Origin: Chlamydiota bacterium
GTDB taxonomy: Bacteria > Chlamydiota > Chlamydiia > Chlamydiales > Parachlamydiaceae
Assembly: GCA_013288825.1 (NCBI GenBank)
Contig: JABDBC010000006.1
Location: 1-64,000 of the forward strand
DNA length: 64,000 bases
Direction: 5' to 3'
Part shown: in pieces, positions 24,408-33,529 of the stretch
Layout of the letters: every line of letters starts with the position of its first letter
Numbering within the stretch: the first letter of the stretch is position 1
Program-made: the position numbers and the translations under genes
Notes under the pieces: model-generated
What the model saw: the letters and a program-made list of their open reading frames with translations, nothing else
Database searches by the model: none
What the model was told of the DNA's origin: nothing

Positions 24408-26555
24408 ATGAAAGTCCAATACGTTACCCTTCTATTTCTCGTTTGGTGCTTCCATATCTATCCGATAGATTATAATGACCCTGCTGCAAACCTCACGCGT
24501 GATCTTGAAATCGTAAATTATTGGAATAAAAAAACAGCTGAGCGTTTGCCCGTCACATTTAACCATCTTCTTCAGGGTGGATATTGGAACATGCCTTCTG
24601 CGCGGATGGGTGCTGAGGGTGAGGTAGGAATCGGTTACTCATCTGTTCCTCCCTATCGCAATTATAACTTACGCCTGCAACTCATCGATCGTCTCGAAGT
24701 ATCAGGCAACTATCGGGTCTTTAAAGGTGTTGACGACCCCATTTTAACTCCAATGGGCTTTGGCGACCGCTCTGACAAAGGTGCCAACGTAAAGATATGC
24801 CTGCTACATCCTGAAGACAGCAATTATGCTCTTCCAGGCTTGGCATTTGGCTTCGAAGACTTCATGGGAACGCGAAATTTTCGCGCACAGTACGTGGTAG
24901 CAACCCAAGTCTTATTGGAACAAAACCTGGAATTAAGTCTAGGATATGGCCGCCATCGCATTCGAGGTTTTTTTGGAGGAGCCACATGGTTCCCCTTTCG
25001 AAAATGTGGTTACAGCTACCTGGAAGGGATCAGCCTCTCTGCTGAGTATGATGCCATTCCTTACCGCAAAGAAAAAATCGAACAACACCCTGGCGGGCGA
25101 GTGCAGAAAAGTCCTTTGAATTTTGGTCTCAAGTATAGGCTTTGGGATCAAATAGATTGCTCTGTAAGCTATGTCAGAGGCACTGCTTGGGCATGGTCCG
25201 TATCAACTTTTTACAACTTTGGACAAACTACCGGAATTCTGCCAAAAGTCGATAGTCCCCTTTTGTATCAAGCACCCACCGTTACAGAACCGATAGGTCT
25301 ACGCCGCCCTGAAGAGGCTGTAGCGCAAGATTTGCTTTACGCCCTTCTTCGACAAGGATTTGATTTATTGGAAATGACCTTAGATTGGAATGAGTGCGGT
25401 CAGCAAGTCCTGCGTTTGCGAGTCGTGAATAATCTCTATCGGGTCGAACAAATCGTAAGAGCCCGCCTCAACAACATTCTAGCCCACTTAGTACCAGAAA
25501 ATATTGAAGTCGTCACCGTTGTCATGGAAACGCAAGGGTTTCCTGTGCAGGAATATCACTTCTACACTGAATACCTTCGCGAATATGCAGACAGGACAAT
25601 GGGACGACATGAATTGGAAGTCTTAAGTCCCATGACAGAGGTCTCTTTTGAACAATCAAGCATTGCTCAACAGATTTTTAAACAAAGCCAAGAATGGTGG
25701 AACATAGAAATCTTCCCCAGGACCCATACTTTCTTTGGAAGTTCTAAAGGTAAGTTTAAATATGCCTTAGGGATCAATGTAGGATTGAATGGATTTCTGT
25801 GGGATACAGTTTATTACTCCATGCGCGTTGGCTGCACCCTCATTTCCAACTTACATGATGTCAGCGGAGTCGACCGGCTGAATCCTTCTCAATTAATCAA
25901 TGTACGCACAGATATCGTCCGCTATTTTCGACAAAAAGGACTCACCATTGATCAAGTTTATTTGCAAAAAAACTGGAACGTTGGAAAGGGATGGTACACC
26001 AAAGCCGCCATAGGGCATTTTGAAGAGCAATATGGGGGCTTAGCCACGGAAGTATTGTACTACCCGGTGGGACAGTATTGGGCCATTGGTGCTGAAAGTG
26101 CCTTTGTAAGAAAGCGGAAAGTGCGCGGAGTTGAACTAACAACCAAAATTCGAAAATTGGAAGGATTTCAACGCACTTACAGAACCTTTAGAGGCTCCCA
26201 ATATTTTCTTGATATGTACTATGAATGGCGCGAGGCAAAGCTCGATTTTAAACTGATGCTTGGAAAATTTTTGGCAAATGATGTGGGAGGACGAGCGGAA
26301 ATTATCCGTTATTTTCCAAGCGGTATGCGATTTTATCTTTGGTACACAATCACAAATGGACGCGATAGAATTAACGGCCGCACCTATCATGACAAAGGCG
26401 TTGGAGTCTCCATGCCGCTTGATATCTTCTATACTCATGCAGATCGTTCGCGTTGGGGATATGGAATGTCTGCATGGTTGCGCGATGTTGGCGCAACATC
26501 TTACACAGGCATGAAGCTGTACGACCAAATCCGCGAGCAGCGTCTTGAGTGGTAA
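24408..26555 (+). CDS. YjbH/GfcD-like outer-membrane exopolysaccharide protein
   Basis: 715 residues with a signal peptide (VTLLFLVWCFHIYPIDY). The first 260 residues carry the YjbH family pattern: NHLLQGGYWNMPSARMG, GYSSVPPYRNYNLRLQL, GFGDRSDKGANVK and FGFEDFMGTRNFRAQYVV. A mixed middle region and a long beta-rich C-terminal half follow (ending WLRDVGATSYTGMK and DQIREQRLEW), as expected for an outer-membrane barrel. YjbH/GfcD proteins belong to group 4 capsule or colanic-type export loci. No polysaccharide genes are adjacent here; the candidate synthase locus is 21 kb away. The start has only a weak ribosome site. Confidence 0.75.
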   Translation: MKVQYVTLLFLVWCFHIYPIDYNDPAANLTRDLEIVNYWNKKTAERLPVTFNHLLQGGYWNMPSARMGAEGEVGIGYSSVPPYRNYNLRLQLIDRLEVSGNYRVFKGVDDPILTPMGFGDRSDKGANVKICLLHPEDSNYALPGLAFGFEDFMGTRNFRAQYVVATQVLLEQNLELSLGYGRHRIRGFFGGATWFPFRKCGYSYLEGISLSAEYDAIPYRKEKIEQHPGGRVQKSPLNFGLKYRLWDQIDCSVSYVRGTAWAWSVSTFYNFGQTTGILPKVDSPLLYQAPTVTEPIGLRRPEEAVAQDLLYALLRQGFDLLEMTLDWNECGQQVLRLRVVNNLYRVEQIVRARLNNILAHLVPENIEVVTVVMETQGFPVQEYHFYTEYLREYADRTMGRHELEVLSPMTEVSFEQSSIAQQIFKQSQEWWNIEIFPRTHTFFGSSKGKFKYALGINVGLNGFLWDTVYYSMRVGCTLISNLHDVSGVDRLNPSQLINVRTDIVRYFRQKGLTIDQVYLQKNWNVGKGWYTKAAIGHFEEQYGGLATEVLYYPVGQYWAIGAESAFVRKRKVRGVELTTKIRKLEGFQRTYRTFRGSQYFLDMYYEWREAKLDFKLMLGKFLANDVGGRAEIIRYFPSGMRFYLWYTITNGRDRINGRTYHDKGVGVSMPLDIFYTHADRSRWGYGMSAWLRDVGATSYTGMKLYDQIREQRLEW

Positions 26556-26611
26556 CAAATTCCAACTTGCATTATGATACATTTAAATTTTGATGAACTT
26601 GGAATGTTTAA

Positions 26612-27124
26612 ATGCTCTCAGAAAACGACAAAAAAGAAGAATTGAGTTATGTGTTTGCACATGCCGTAGCGACTCATGTGGGCTATTCCGTTGAATATGT
26701 ACGCAAAGATCGCGATAGTGTGGATATGAGAATATGTGCTAAGGGAGCTTTGCATCCAGAATCTGTCCTCTTTTCTCCTTGTTTAGAATTACAGCTCAAA
26801 GCTACATCTAAGGAAATTGATGGAAGTGAAATCCCTTTTTCTCTATCAATTAAAAATTACAACGACCTGAGTAGATGCTCAATGGTACCTCGAATATTGG
26901 TTGTGCTTTTGCTATCATCTATAGAAGAATGGGTCAGTTGCACACCAGAGCACCTTATTTTACATGGACAGGCTTATTGGTTAAGTCTTGCAAGACTTGA
27001 AACTTGCGACAATCGTGCAAACAAGACGATACAGATACCAAAAAAAAATGTTTTTAACGAGGTGACTTTAAGAAAGCTAATGATAGCAGCGTCCAAAAGA
27101 GAGGTATTGACAAATGAAATTTAG
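26612..27124 (+). CDS. DUF4365 protein with Mrr-like PD-(D/E)XK nuclease motifs
   Basis: 170 residues. The pattern is that of DUF4365, a PD-(D/E)XK-type fold: a helix with Glu9/Glu10, Asp38 in SVDMRIC, then Glu59 and Gln61-x-Lys63 in CLELQLKAT. The Q-x-K form is the one used by Mrr-type nucleases. SMVPRILVVLLLSS and the C-terminal TIQIPKKNVFNEVTLRKLM are also typical. It is probably a DNA-targeting nuclease. The downstream gene overlaps it by 11 bp, so the two work as a unit. The pair resembles a small defence module, but I know of no assay. Confidence 0.7.
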   Translation: MLSENDKKEELSYVFAHAVATHVGYSVEYVRKDRDSVDMRICAKGALHPESVLFSPCLELQLKATSKEIDGSEIPFSLSIKNYNDLSRCSMVPRILVVLLLSSIEEWVSCTPEHLILHGQAYWLSLARLETCDNRANKTIQIPKKNVFNEVTLRKLMIAASKREVLTNEI

Positions 27125-28241
27125 TGATCTCGATCCTTCAACTCTTTGTTCAATTTCTGTGCGGCACCTGGTAAGATATTTGACTTCCTACTCTTGGGCA
27201 GTGATCAATTGCCCCAAATTTCCCGACATCACCATAATGCGTAAAAATTTTGGTGATCGGGAAGAAGAAATTGTAGTTCCACGCAATCAAAGTTTTGCCG
27301 ATTTTCCCGAGAGGATATTCGATGTTATTTATTTCTTATCTAAATTTGAAAATCGCACTATAGATGATATTCTAGGCGATTTATGGGCAATAGAATCCGA
27401 CGTATTACGCATAAGGATTTCAGGAGGATGTGTAGGAAGTGGAAAAATTCCCTTCCTCGATGAGATGACAATAAAAGATGGGTTAAAAAAAGTGTTATCC
27501 TCTGCTGCATGTCAAGTTTTAGAGCCTCGATCATTTTATAAAAAACTACACAGAACCGAGTCGGAGCAATTGTTACGCAATTGTCAGTTGGGGCAGTCTG
27601 AACGAGGAAGTTATGTTATAAAATTTTACTTTCCTATTCTTAATTCTACTCCTCTCCAAGGCACATTACCAACGGATGATAATGATAAGCCTTTTGCCCG
27701 TCGCGTAGCAGAACACCTAATGATTTCTTTAAAGAATATTGTAAACTCGATAGATAATAACATGCTTCCAAATGCTCTTACACCCAAAGTGAATGCAAAT
27801 TTGTGCTTTGGTCTGGTTGAAATGTCTGGTGACAGCAAGGTGGATTTAGATTTCCAAATGTCATGGAGTGAAGAAGTTCTTATTGATACAACAGTTCCCA
27901 GAAAGGTAACCATTCATAATAATTACATTCCCATGATTTCGAAAATGGGCGAGAATCTGAAACCCCAGCAAGAAGTGACTCAGAATGATTTTATAGGGAA
28001 AATAAGCACTTTAAGTGGATCTGAAAATGAACAGGGATATGTAGAAGGCGACATCATCCTCATTCTTCTTGTCGATGAAGATACGAGGAAAGCAAAAGCA
28101 TTTCTAGACACAAAACGGTATAGCGAAGCTTGCGATGCACATAAAAATGGAAATTATGTAAGAATTTCGGGGCTATTAAAAGAAAAACCTCGTTTGAACA
28201 TTCTAGAAGATGTCTCCAGTTTTGAGATAATTCCAAAATAA
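27114..28241 (+). CDS. Unknown partner of the DUF4365 nuclease-like protein
   Basis: 375 residues; no named family comes to mind. The N-terminal 125 residues look globular. A GQSERGSYVIKFYFPI segment stands out at about 161-176 and seems to me a recurring motif in partners of nuclease-like proteins, though I cannot name a source. The C-terminal 75 residues (GYVEGDIILILLVDEDTRKA, NGNYVRISGLLKE) look like a small beta domain, perhaps OB-like. No membrane span or signal is present. The 11 bp overlap with the upstream gene indicates co-translation. A sensor or specificity role for the nuclease is a guess. Confidence 0.6.
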   Translation: MKFSDLDPSTLCSISVRHLVRYLTSYSWAVINCPKFPDITIMRKNFGDREEEIVVPRNQSFADFPERIFDVIYFLSKFENRTIDDILGDLWAIESDVLRIRISGGCVGSGKIPFLDEMTIKDGLKKVLSSAACQVLEPRSFYKKLHRTESEQLLRNCQLGQSERGSYVIKFYFPILNSTPLQGTLPTDDNDKPFARRVAEHLMISLKNIVNSIDNNMLPNALTPKVNANLCFGLVEMSGDSKVDLDFQMSWSEEVLIDTTVPRKVTIHNNYIPMISKMGENLKPQQEVTQNDFIGKISTLSGSENEQGYVEGDIILILLVDEDTRKAKAFLDTKRYSEACDAHKNGNYVRISGLLKEKPRLNILEDVSSFEIIPK

Positions 28242-28296
28242 GTTTCCAAATATTTTCAATTTTTCTATGCGATTTTGATCAACGATATTAATCGTT

Positions 28297-28325
28297 TTGA
28301 CGAAATATAGCGTTATCAGTATAAT
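28297..28325 (+). promoter_or_regulatory. Main sigma-factor promoter of rpsT
   Basis: TTGACG and TATAAT are separated by exactly 17 bp, about 45 bp before the rpsT start codon. This is a textbook housekeeping promoter (sigma-66 in chlamydiae). Confidence 0.85.
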
Positions 28326-28369
28326 TCGTTCCTAATATGTTGGATATTTAACCCCCTTGAGAGGAAAAA

Positions 28370-28663
28370 ATGGCTAAAGAAGGTAAAGAAGAAGAAAAAA
28401 AAATAAAAATAAGACGCCCTAAAGCTCTGAAACGCGATCTCCAAAACGAAAGACATCGCTTGAGAAACAAAGCTTTCAAATCAACAGTAAGAACTACTAT
28501 TCGGCATTTTGAAGATTCTCTCGAAAAAAACGATCCTGCTATTGTTAAAGAATCCCTCAGCGATGTATATAGCGTTGTAGACAAGGCTGTTAAACGTGGC
28601 ATCTTTAAAATCAATAAAGCGAGCCGCATTAAAGCTAGGTTAACTGCTCGAACAGCTGCATAG
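28370..28663 (+). CDS. rpsT: 30S ribosomal protein bS20
   Basis: 97 residues, slightly longer than usual because of a Lys/Glu-rich N-terminus. The basic core RRPKALKRDLQNERHRLRNK and the C-terminal GIFKINKASRIKARLTARTA match bS20, which binds 16S rRNA early in assembly of the small subunit. GAGAGG lies 6 bases before the ATG, and a strong promoter precedes it. It is a single gene followed by a GC-rich palindrome. Confidence 0.93.
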   Translation: MAKEGKEEEKKIKIRRPKALKRDLQNERHRLRNKAFKSTVRTTIRHFEDSLEKNDPAIVKESLSDVYSVVDKAVKRGIFKINKASRIKARLTARTAA

Positions 28664-28705
28664 AAAAAAAAGAACAAAAATTATTGTGTGTGCCCGAATA
28701 TTTCT

Positions 28706-28819
28706 CGTGCCCGTGCCCGTGTGCGTGCCCGTGCCCGAATTAAATGTTCCTTACCTCATTTCAATTTGAGGAAAAGACCAATTTATTCGGGCACGGGCAC
28801 GCACACGGGCACGGGCACG
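28706..28819. repeat. GC-rich palindrome built from CGTGCC hexamers
   Basis: Two 35 bp arms made of repeated CGTGCC/GTGTGC units are exact reverse complements, separated by about 43 bp. The structure lies between rpsT and the hydrolase gene and ends 14 bp before the latter's start codon. It may terminate rpsT transcription and affect translation of the next gene. A longer frame through it gives a His-Gly repeat that is surely not translated. Confidence 0.85.
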
Positions 28820-28833
28820 AAAAGAGGAGTACG

Positions 28834-30432
28834 ATGTCGGCTGTATTCTCTTTTCTCTGCTTTTTTCTCTTGGCAGTGTCGAGTCTGTGCGCTGCAGACG
28901 GTAAGCCAGACCTCACCATTCACATCCCCATGCGCGATGGCACGGAACTCCCCACAGACATTTATCTTCCAGATCCCTCTGCTCGCAATCTCCCATGCAT
29001 CTTACTCCGTAGCCCTGGCGGACGCGCAGCACGCATTGCCACCCCCTTCGCATATATGGCAAAGCATCAGTATGTGGTGGCAATTCAAGATACCCGCTGC
29101 GCCCTCGACCAAACCGGAAAAACGCTCCCTTATTGCACCGATGGGTGGGGATATTTCCAAGATGGCTATGACACTATCGAATGGCTTGCCAATAGCGACT
29201 TCACGAACGGTAAAATTGGGACCTTAGGCGCCTCTGCTCTTGGTATTACACAATTGATGTTGGCTCCCACAGCGCCTCCTGCACTCAAATGCCAATACAT
29301 TGGCATGGCTGCTGCAAACTTGTATCAAGATGCCATTTACTCCGGCGGGCAATTCCTGAAGCATCAAGTCGAAGGGTGGCTTGGCCTACATGCCAGAGAC
29401 CCCGAAGTCCTACAATACGTTTGCAACAACAACTCCTACAACTGCTTTTGGAAAGGCCTTGACACTACACAAGTCCCAAATCGTGTGTCTGTTCCTGCGA
29501 TTTTTTACACGGGTTGGTACGACGTCTTTAGTCAAGGCACTCTCGATGCTTTCATGTGTCGAAATGAACATGGAGCAAAAGGAGCTCGCGGTAAACAGAA
29601 GATTGTCATTGGTCCCTGGCCCCATTCATGGCCTCTCACAAAAAAATTAGGCGATTTTGATATCCCTGCAAGTGCACAAGCCCCTCTCGTAGAATATTTT
29701 CCAGAACGGTGGTTTAACTTTCATTTGAAAGACGAAGCCAATGGAGTTGATTTACTTCCTCCTGTCACTTATTATGTCATGGGTCCATTCGACAATACCC
29801 CCTCAAAAGGAAATGTCTGGAAGACTGCAGAAAATTGGCCCATTCCATCACATCTCATTTATTTTTATCTAACTCAAGATCATAGCCTTTCCATGGCACC
29901 TCAGGCATCCGAAGCCTCACTTAGCTATCTGTATGATCCAAAACAGCCAACTCCGACAATTGGAGGACGCAATCTTTTTCTTGAATCGGGACCGAAGGAC
30001 CAAACGCCTATGGAACAGCGCTCTGACCTCATTATGTTCACCTCACCACCACTTGAGGAAGATCTTGAAGTGACCGGACGCATTATTGCTAAACTCTTTT
30101 TTTCCTCTGACAAACCCGACACAGATGTTGCAGTCCGATTAACAGATGTTTATCCAGACGGAAGGAGTATTCTTATCGTCGATAATTTGACCCGTCTTGG
30201 ATCGCTAGCAACTTTTGCTCCTGACAAGCCCTGTGAAGTCGAAGTAGACCTTTGGTCCACCAGCATTGTATTTGCCAAAGGACATTCTATTCGGGTCTCT
30301 ATTAGCAGTTCAAACTATCCTAAATATGAGAGAAACCTCAACGGAAGCACCACACCTGAAGTTGCTAGAAATACTGTATTTTTTGGTGGAAAAAAGGCTT
30401 CAGCGATATTGTTACCCGTAGTTAAGGAATGA
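28834..30432 (+). CDS. Secreted CocE/NonD-family alpha/beta hydrolase
   Basis: 532 residues from the ATG after AGAGGAG, giving a clean signal peptide (FSFLCFFLLAVSSLCAADG). The hydrolase part has HIPMRDGTELPTDIYLPD, a nucleophile elbow GTLGASALG, the acid in YTGWYDVFSQG and the His in IGPWPHSWP. Together these give the Ser-Asp-His triad of the cocaine esterase/X-Pro dipeptidyl peptidase family. The C-terminal jelly-roll domain (about 330-530, RLTDVYPDGRSILIVDNLTR) is also present. The natural substrate could be an acyl ester or a peptide. Periplasmic or exported. The nucleotidyltransferase gene follows after 1 bp. Confidence 0.88.
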   Translation: MSAVFSFLCFFLLAVSSLCAADGKPDLTIHIPMRDGTELPTDIYLPDPSARNLPCILLRSPGGRAARIATPFAYMAKHQYVVAIQDTRCALDQTGKTLPYCTDGWGYFQDGYDTIEWLANSDFTNGKIGTLGASALGITQLMLAPTAPPALKCQYIGMAAANLYQDAIYSGGQFLKHQVEGWLGLHARDPEVLQYVCNNNSYNCFWKGLDTTQVPNRVSVPAIFYTGWYDVFSQGTLDAFMCRNEHGAKGARGKQKIVIGPWPHSWPLTKKLGDFDIPASAQAPLVEYFPERWFNFHLKDEANGVDLLPPVTYYVMGPFDNTPSKGNVWKTAENWPIPSHLIYFYLTQDHSLSMAPQASEASLSYLYDPKQPTPTIGGRNLFLESGPKDQTPMEQRSDLIMFTSPPLEEDLEVTGRIIAKLFFSSDKPDTDVAVRLTDVYPDGRSILIVDNLTRLGSLATFAPDKPCEVEVDLWSTSIVFAKGHSIRVSISSSNYPKYERNLNGSTTPEVARNTVFFGGKKASAILLPVVKE

Positions 30433-30433
30433 C

Positions 30434-31120
30434 ATGAAAGTTATAATTTTGTCAGCTGGGATGGGAAAACGGTTCAGGCGTATTAATTTACCTAAATCGT
30501 TGACCCTATTATCTTCAGGGGAATCCATATTAGACCTGCAAATTAGAACCCTTTCTCAATTTATTTCTCCTCATCAAATCATCATCGTCTCAGGATATCG
30601 CAAAGAAAAGCTTATCGAGTCCCACCCCGACCTCCTCTATGTTTATAGCCCAAATTACGAAAGAGAAAACACTTCTAAAAGCCTTTTAAGAGCCATTTAC
30701 AAGCTCGACAACGAAGATCTCCTTTGGGTGAATGGGGACGTAATTTTTCATCCCGAAGCACTTAAAGCTTTACTATCAAATAGAACAAAAAATAGCATGG
30801 TGGTAAATATTGCATCTGTTGGCGATGAAGAGGTAAAATATCGGACGAATTCAAAGGGTCGGATTCTTGAAGTGTCGAAGACTGTCAAAGAAGCTCAAGG
30901 AGAGGCATTAGGGATCAATTTCTTTCAAGCAAGCGATCTAGAATCCTTAAAAATGAACCTAGAGCGTTGTCAAGATGATGCCTATTTTGAAAAAGCTGTT
31001 GAAATGTGCATAGAAGAGGGAATCCCTGTTTGGGCTGTACCTGTAAATCCGCTTCATTGTACTGAAATCGATTTTCCTGAAGATCTCGATCGAGCCAATC
31101 AACTCATGCAACAATGGTAA
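30434..31120 (+). CDS. Sugar or choline-phosphate nucleotidyltransferase
   Basis: 228 residues with the nucleotidyltransferase start VIILSAGMGKRF, then LPKSL and a metal-binding WVNGDVIFHP. The lysine and the long SGYRKEKL region fit the LicC/HddC type, which activates phosphocholine or a sugar phosphate with CTP or another NTP. The product would feed surface glycan or lipid decoration. The start codon lies 1 bp after the hydrolase stop, and the ATG of lpdA follows 8 bp after its own stop, so it probably belongs to a larger operon. The substrate is not deducible. Confidence 0.7.
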   Translation: MKVIILSAGMGKRFRRINLPKSLTLLSSGESILDLQIRTLSQFISPHQIIIVSGYRKEKLIESHPDLLYVYSPNYERENTSKSLLRAIYKLDNEDLLWVNGDVIFHPEALKALLSNRTKNSMVVNIASVGDEEVKYRTNSKGRILEVSKTVKEAQGEALGINFFQASDLESLKMNLERCQDDAYFEKAVEMCIEEGIPVWAVPVNPLHCTEIDFPEDLDRANQLMQQW

Positions 31121-31128
31121 TTTAACTT

Positions 31129-32541
31129 ATGGAATCTAATAATAAGACATTCGACCTAATAGTGATTGGAGCAGGTCCTGGAGGGTATCCAGCTGCAATA
31201 AAGGCTGCTCAAAATGGAAAATCTGTTGCGCTAGTAGAAGCTAAAGAGCCCGGTGGAACCTGCTTAAATCGGGGTTGCATTCCAACAAAAACATTAATTG
31301 CTGGCGCAGAAATCCTTGAACGTATTAAAGACGCAAAATCTTTTGGCATAGAAGTAGGGCCTGTTTCTGTTGAATACTCAAAAATGGTCGCAAGAAAAGA
31401 TAAGGTCGTCAACACTATCGTCAAAGGGCTTGATGGTTTAATCTCTAGCAACAATATCTCTCTAATTAAAGGTCATGGCAAATTTATTTCACCGAGAGAG
31501 GTAAAAGTCACAGGTCAAGACAACTGCATCCTTACTTCGGATCATATCATTATTGCAACAGGTTCTGAACCTCGAAAAATTCCGGCATTTCCTTTCGATT
31601 ATGAGCGCATTCATGACTCAACGTCGTTACTTGAAGTGAAAAAGCTTCCGAAATCTCTTGTTGTAATTGGCGGAGGGATCATTGGATCGGAATTTGCTTC
31701 CCTTTTTGCTTCACTCGGAGTAGAGGTTACCATTTTGGAATTGTTGCCTCGCATCATTCCGATGGAAGATAAAGCACTTTCGGCAGCACTCACGCATGCA
31801 TTTCAGAAAAAAGGAATAAAAATTCATACGGGAATTCAAGTTGCAAAAATTGAACATGAAAATACTGGCATTAAGGTTTTCCTTGCAGATGGCAAAGAGA
31901 TTCGAGCCGATATTGCTTTAGTTTCGGTGGGCCGCAGCTTGAACACTTCTTCTATTGGCTTAGAAAAAGCGGGAGTCCTCGTGCAAGAAAACGGAATAAT
32001 ACCAGTTAATGAAAAAATGGAGACAAATGTTCCTGGAATCTATGCCGTTGGAGATATAGCCTCCAAGTGGTGGCTTGCTCACGTTGCCACCCATCAAGGG
32101 ATCGTCGCTGCAAACAATGTTTGCGGCATAGAAGCTCACATGAATTATTCTGCCATTCCTTCAGTTATTTTCACACATCCAGAAATTGCCACTGTCGGCT
32201 TAACTCTTGAAGATGCCCTGGCAAAAAGCTATCAAGCCATTATTGGCGCTTTCCCTTTCCAGGCATTAGGCAAGTCACAGGCCGCTTTCCAAACTGAAGG
32301 ATTTGCACAAGTTGTCGTCGACAAGAAAACTGGACAACTTTTAGGTGCCCAAGTCATGGGACATGAAGCTTCCACGCTTATCGCTGAAATGGCAATTGCA
32401 ATCACAAATGAATTGACCTTGGAAAGCATTACAGAAACGATTCACGCTCACCCAACAATCGCTGAAGCTTGGATGGAAGCCGCTTTTATGGCCACCGGAG
32501 ACCCCTTACATCTTCCACCTTTAAAGAAGAAAAAAACATAA
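31129..32541 (+). CDS. lpdA: Dihydrolipoyl dehydrogenase
   Basis: 470 residues: an N-terminal FAD site (DLIVIGAGPGGYPAAIKA), the redox disulfide GGTCLNRGCIPTK, the NAD site VVIGGGIIGSEFASLFASLG, the second FAD site GIYAVGDI and the C-terminal HAHPTIAEAWMEA with the catalytic His-Glu pair. This is the E3 subunit of the 2-oxo acid dehydrogenase complexes, cytosolic. It is followed by lipA at 10 bp, which supplies the lipoyl cofactor of the same complexes. Chlamydiaceae keep the same lpdA-lipA pair. Confidence 0.95.
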   Translation: MESNNKTFDLIVIGAGPGGYPAAIKAAQNGKSVALVEAKEPGGTCLNRGCIPTKTLIAGAEILERIKDAKSFGIEVGPVSVEYSKMVARKDKVVNTIVKGLDGLISSNNISLIKGHGKFISPREVKVTGQDNCILTSDHIIIATGSEPRKIPAFPFDYERIHDSTSLLEVKKLPKSLVVIGGGIIGSEFASLFASLGVEVTILELLPRIIPMEDKALSAALTHAFQKKGIKIHTGIQVAKIEHENTGIKVFLADGKEIRADIALVSVGRSLNTSSIGLEKAGVLVQENGIIPVNEKMETNVPGIYAVGDIASKWWLAHVATHQGIVAANNVCGIEAHMNYSAIPSVIFTHPEIATVGLTLEDALAKSYQAIIGAFPFQALGKSQAAFQTEGFAQVVVDKKTGQLLGAQVMGHEASTLIAEMAIAITNELTLESITETIHAHPTIAEAWMEAAFMATGDPLHLPPLKKKKT

Positions 32542-32551
32542 GGCTTTCTCT

Positions 32552-33529
32552 ATGCAAAAGGATGATTTGTCGGCTTCCAAGCGTCGTCTTAATGTACTTC
32601 CAGAAAATCCTGAATCGAATGATCCTAACAAAGCTGTTGGGTTAGGAAGGTTTCCCTCATGGCTCCATCGCAAGCTCCCCAAGGGTTCAAACTTGGCTAA
32701 AACCGGTGGAATTATTAGTGATAATCGACTTCACACCGTTTGTGAAGAAGCAAGCTGCCCTAATCAGTTGGAATGTTGGTCAAAAAAAACAGCTACTTTC
32801 CTCGTTATGGGAAAAGAATGTACACGCAATTGTGGTTTTTGCGACATTGACTTCTCTAAATCGCCCAAACCTCTCGAAGCTGATGAAGCTCAGCGCCTTG
32901 TCGATTCTGTGAAGCAATTAGGCCTAAAACACGTCGTGATCACAATGGTGGCTCGAGATGACCTTCCTGATGGGGGTGCCGAACATCTAGCTAATATCAT
33001 CTCTGAACTGCGCAAGGAGATGCCTGAAACCACAGTAGAAATTCTCACATCAGATTTTGCAGGAAACGCCTCTGCGTGGAATACTATACTCTCTTCAAAG
33101 CCAGAAATTTTTAATCACAATATTGAAACCGTTCGAGAACTGACCCCAAGAGTGCGCCACACGGCTAAATATGAGCGAACGCTACAACTTCTCCTATATG
33201 CAAAGACGCACCGAGCAAATCCAACCATGTTTGTGAAATCGGGGTTAATGGTCGGTCTTGGAGAAACAGAGGAACAAGTTCACGAAACTCTGCGCGATCT
33301 CCAGCAAAATGGCTGCGACATCGTAACCATGGGACAATATCTGCAACCCAATCGACAAAAGCTTTTAGTCAAAGCCTTTGTAACTCCAGAACAGTTTAAA
33401 AAATATGAAGAATATGGACATTCCATCGGGATCAAACACATGTACTGCGGCCCTTTTGTTCGTTCAAGCTATAATGCAGACCTTATCATCCAAAAAGCAT
33501 TAACGAGATCATATGAATTACGAAGATAA
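32552..33529 (+). CDS. lipA: Lipoyl synthase
   Basis: 325 residues. The auxiliary cluster ligands lie in CEEASCPNQLECW, the radical SAM cluster in CTRNCGFCDI, and the third auxiliary ligand (Ser) in VRSSYNAD near the end. LipA inserts two sulfur atoms into protein-bound octanoyl groups, making lipoate for the complex that LpdA serves. Its 3' end overlaps the next gene by 17 bp. All key residues are present. Confidence 0.95.
   Translation: MQKDDLSASKRRLNVLPENPESNDPNKAVGLGRFPSWLHRKLPKGSNLAKTGGIISDNRLHTVCEEASCPNQLECWSKKTATFLVMGKECTRNCGFCDIDFSKSPKPLEADEAQRLVDSVKQLGLKHVVITMVARDDLPDGGAEHLANIISELRKEMPETTVEILTSDFAGNASAWNTILSSKPEIFNHNIETVRELTPRVRHTAKYERTLQLLLYAKTHRANPTMFVKSGLMVGLGETEEQVHETLRDLQQNGCDIVTMGQYLQPNRQKLLVKAFVTPEQFKKYEEYGHSIGIKHMYCGPFVRSSYNADLIIQKALTRSYELRR

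Noticed and set aside
28744-28833. N-terminal extension of the CocE-type hydrolase with a His-Gly repeat
   Set aside because: It is the translation of the CGTGCC palindrome; the ATG at 28,834 has a better ribosome site and restores a proper signal peptide.
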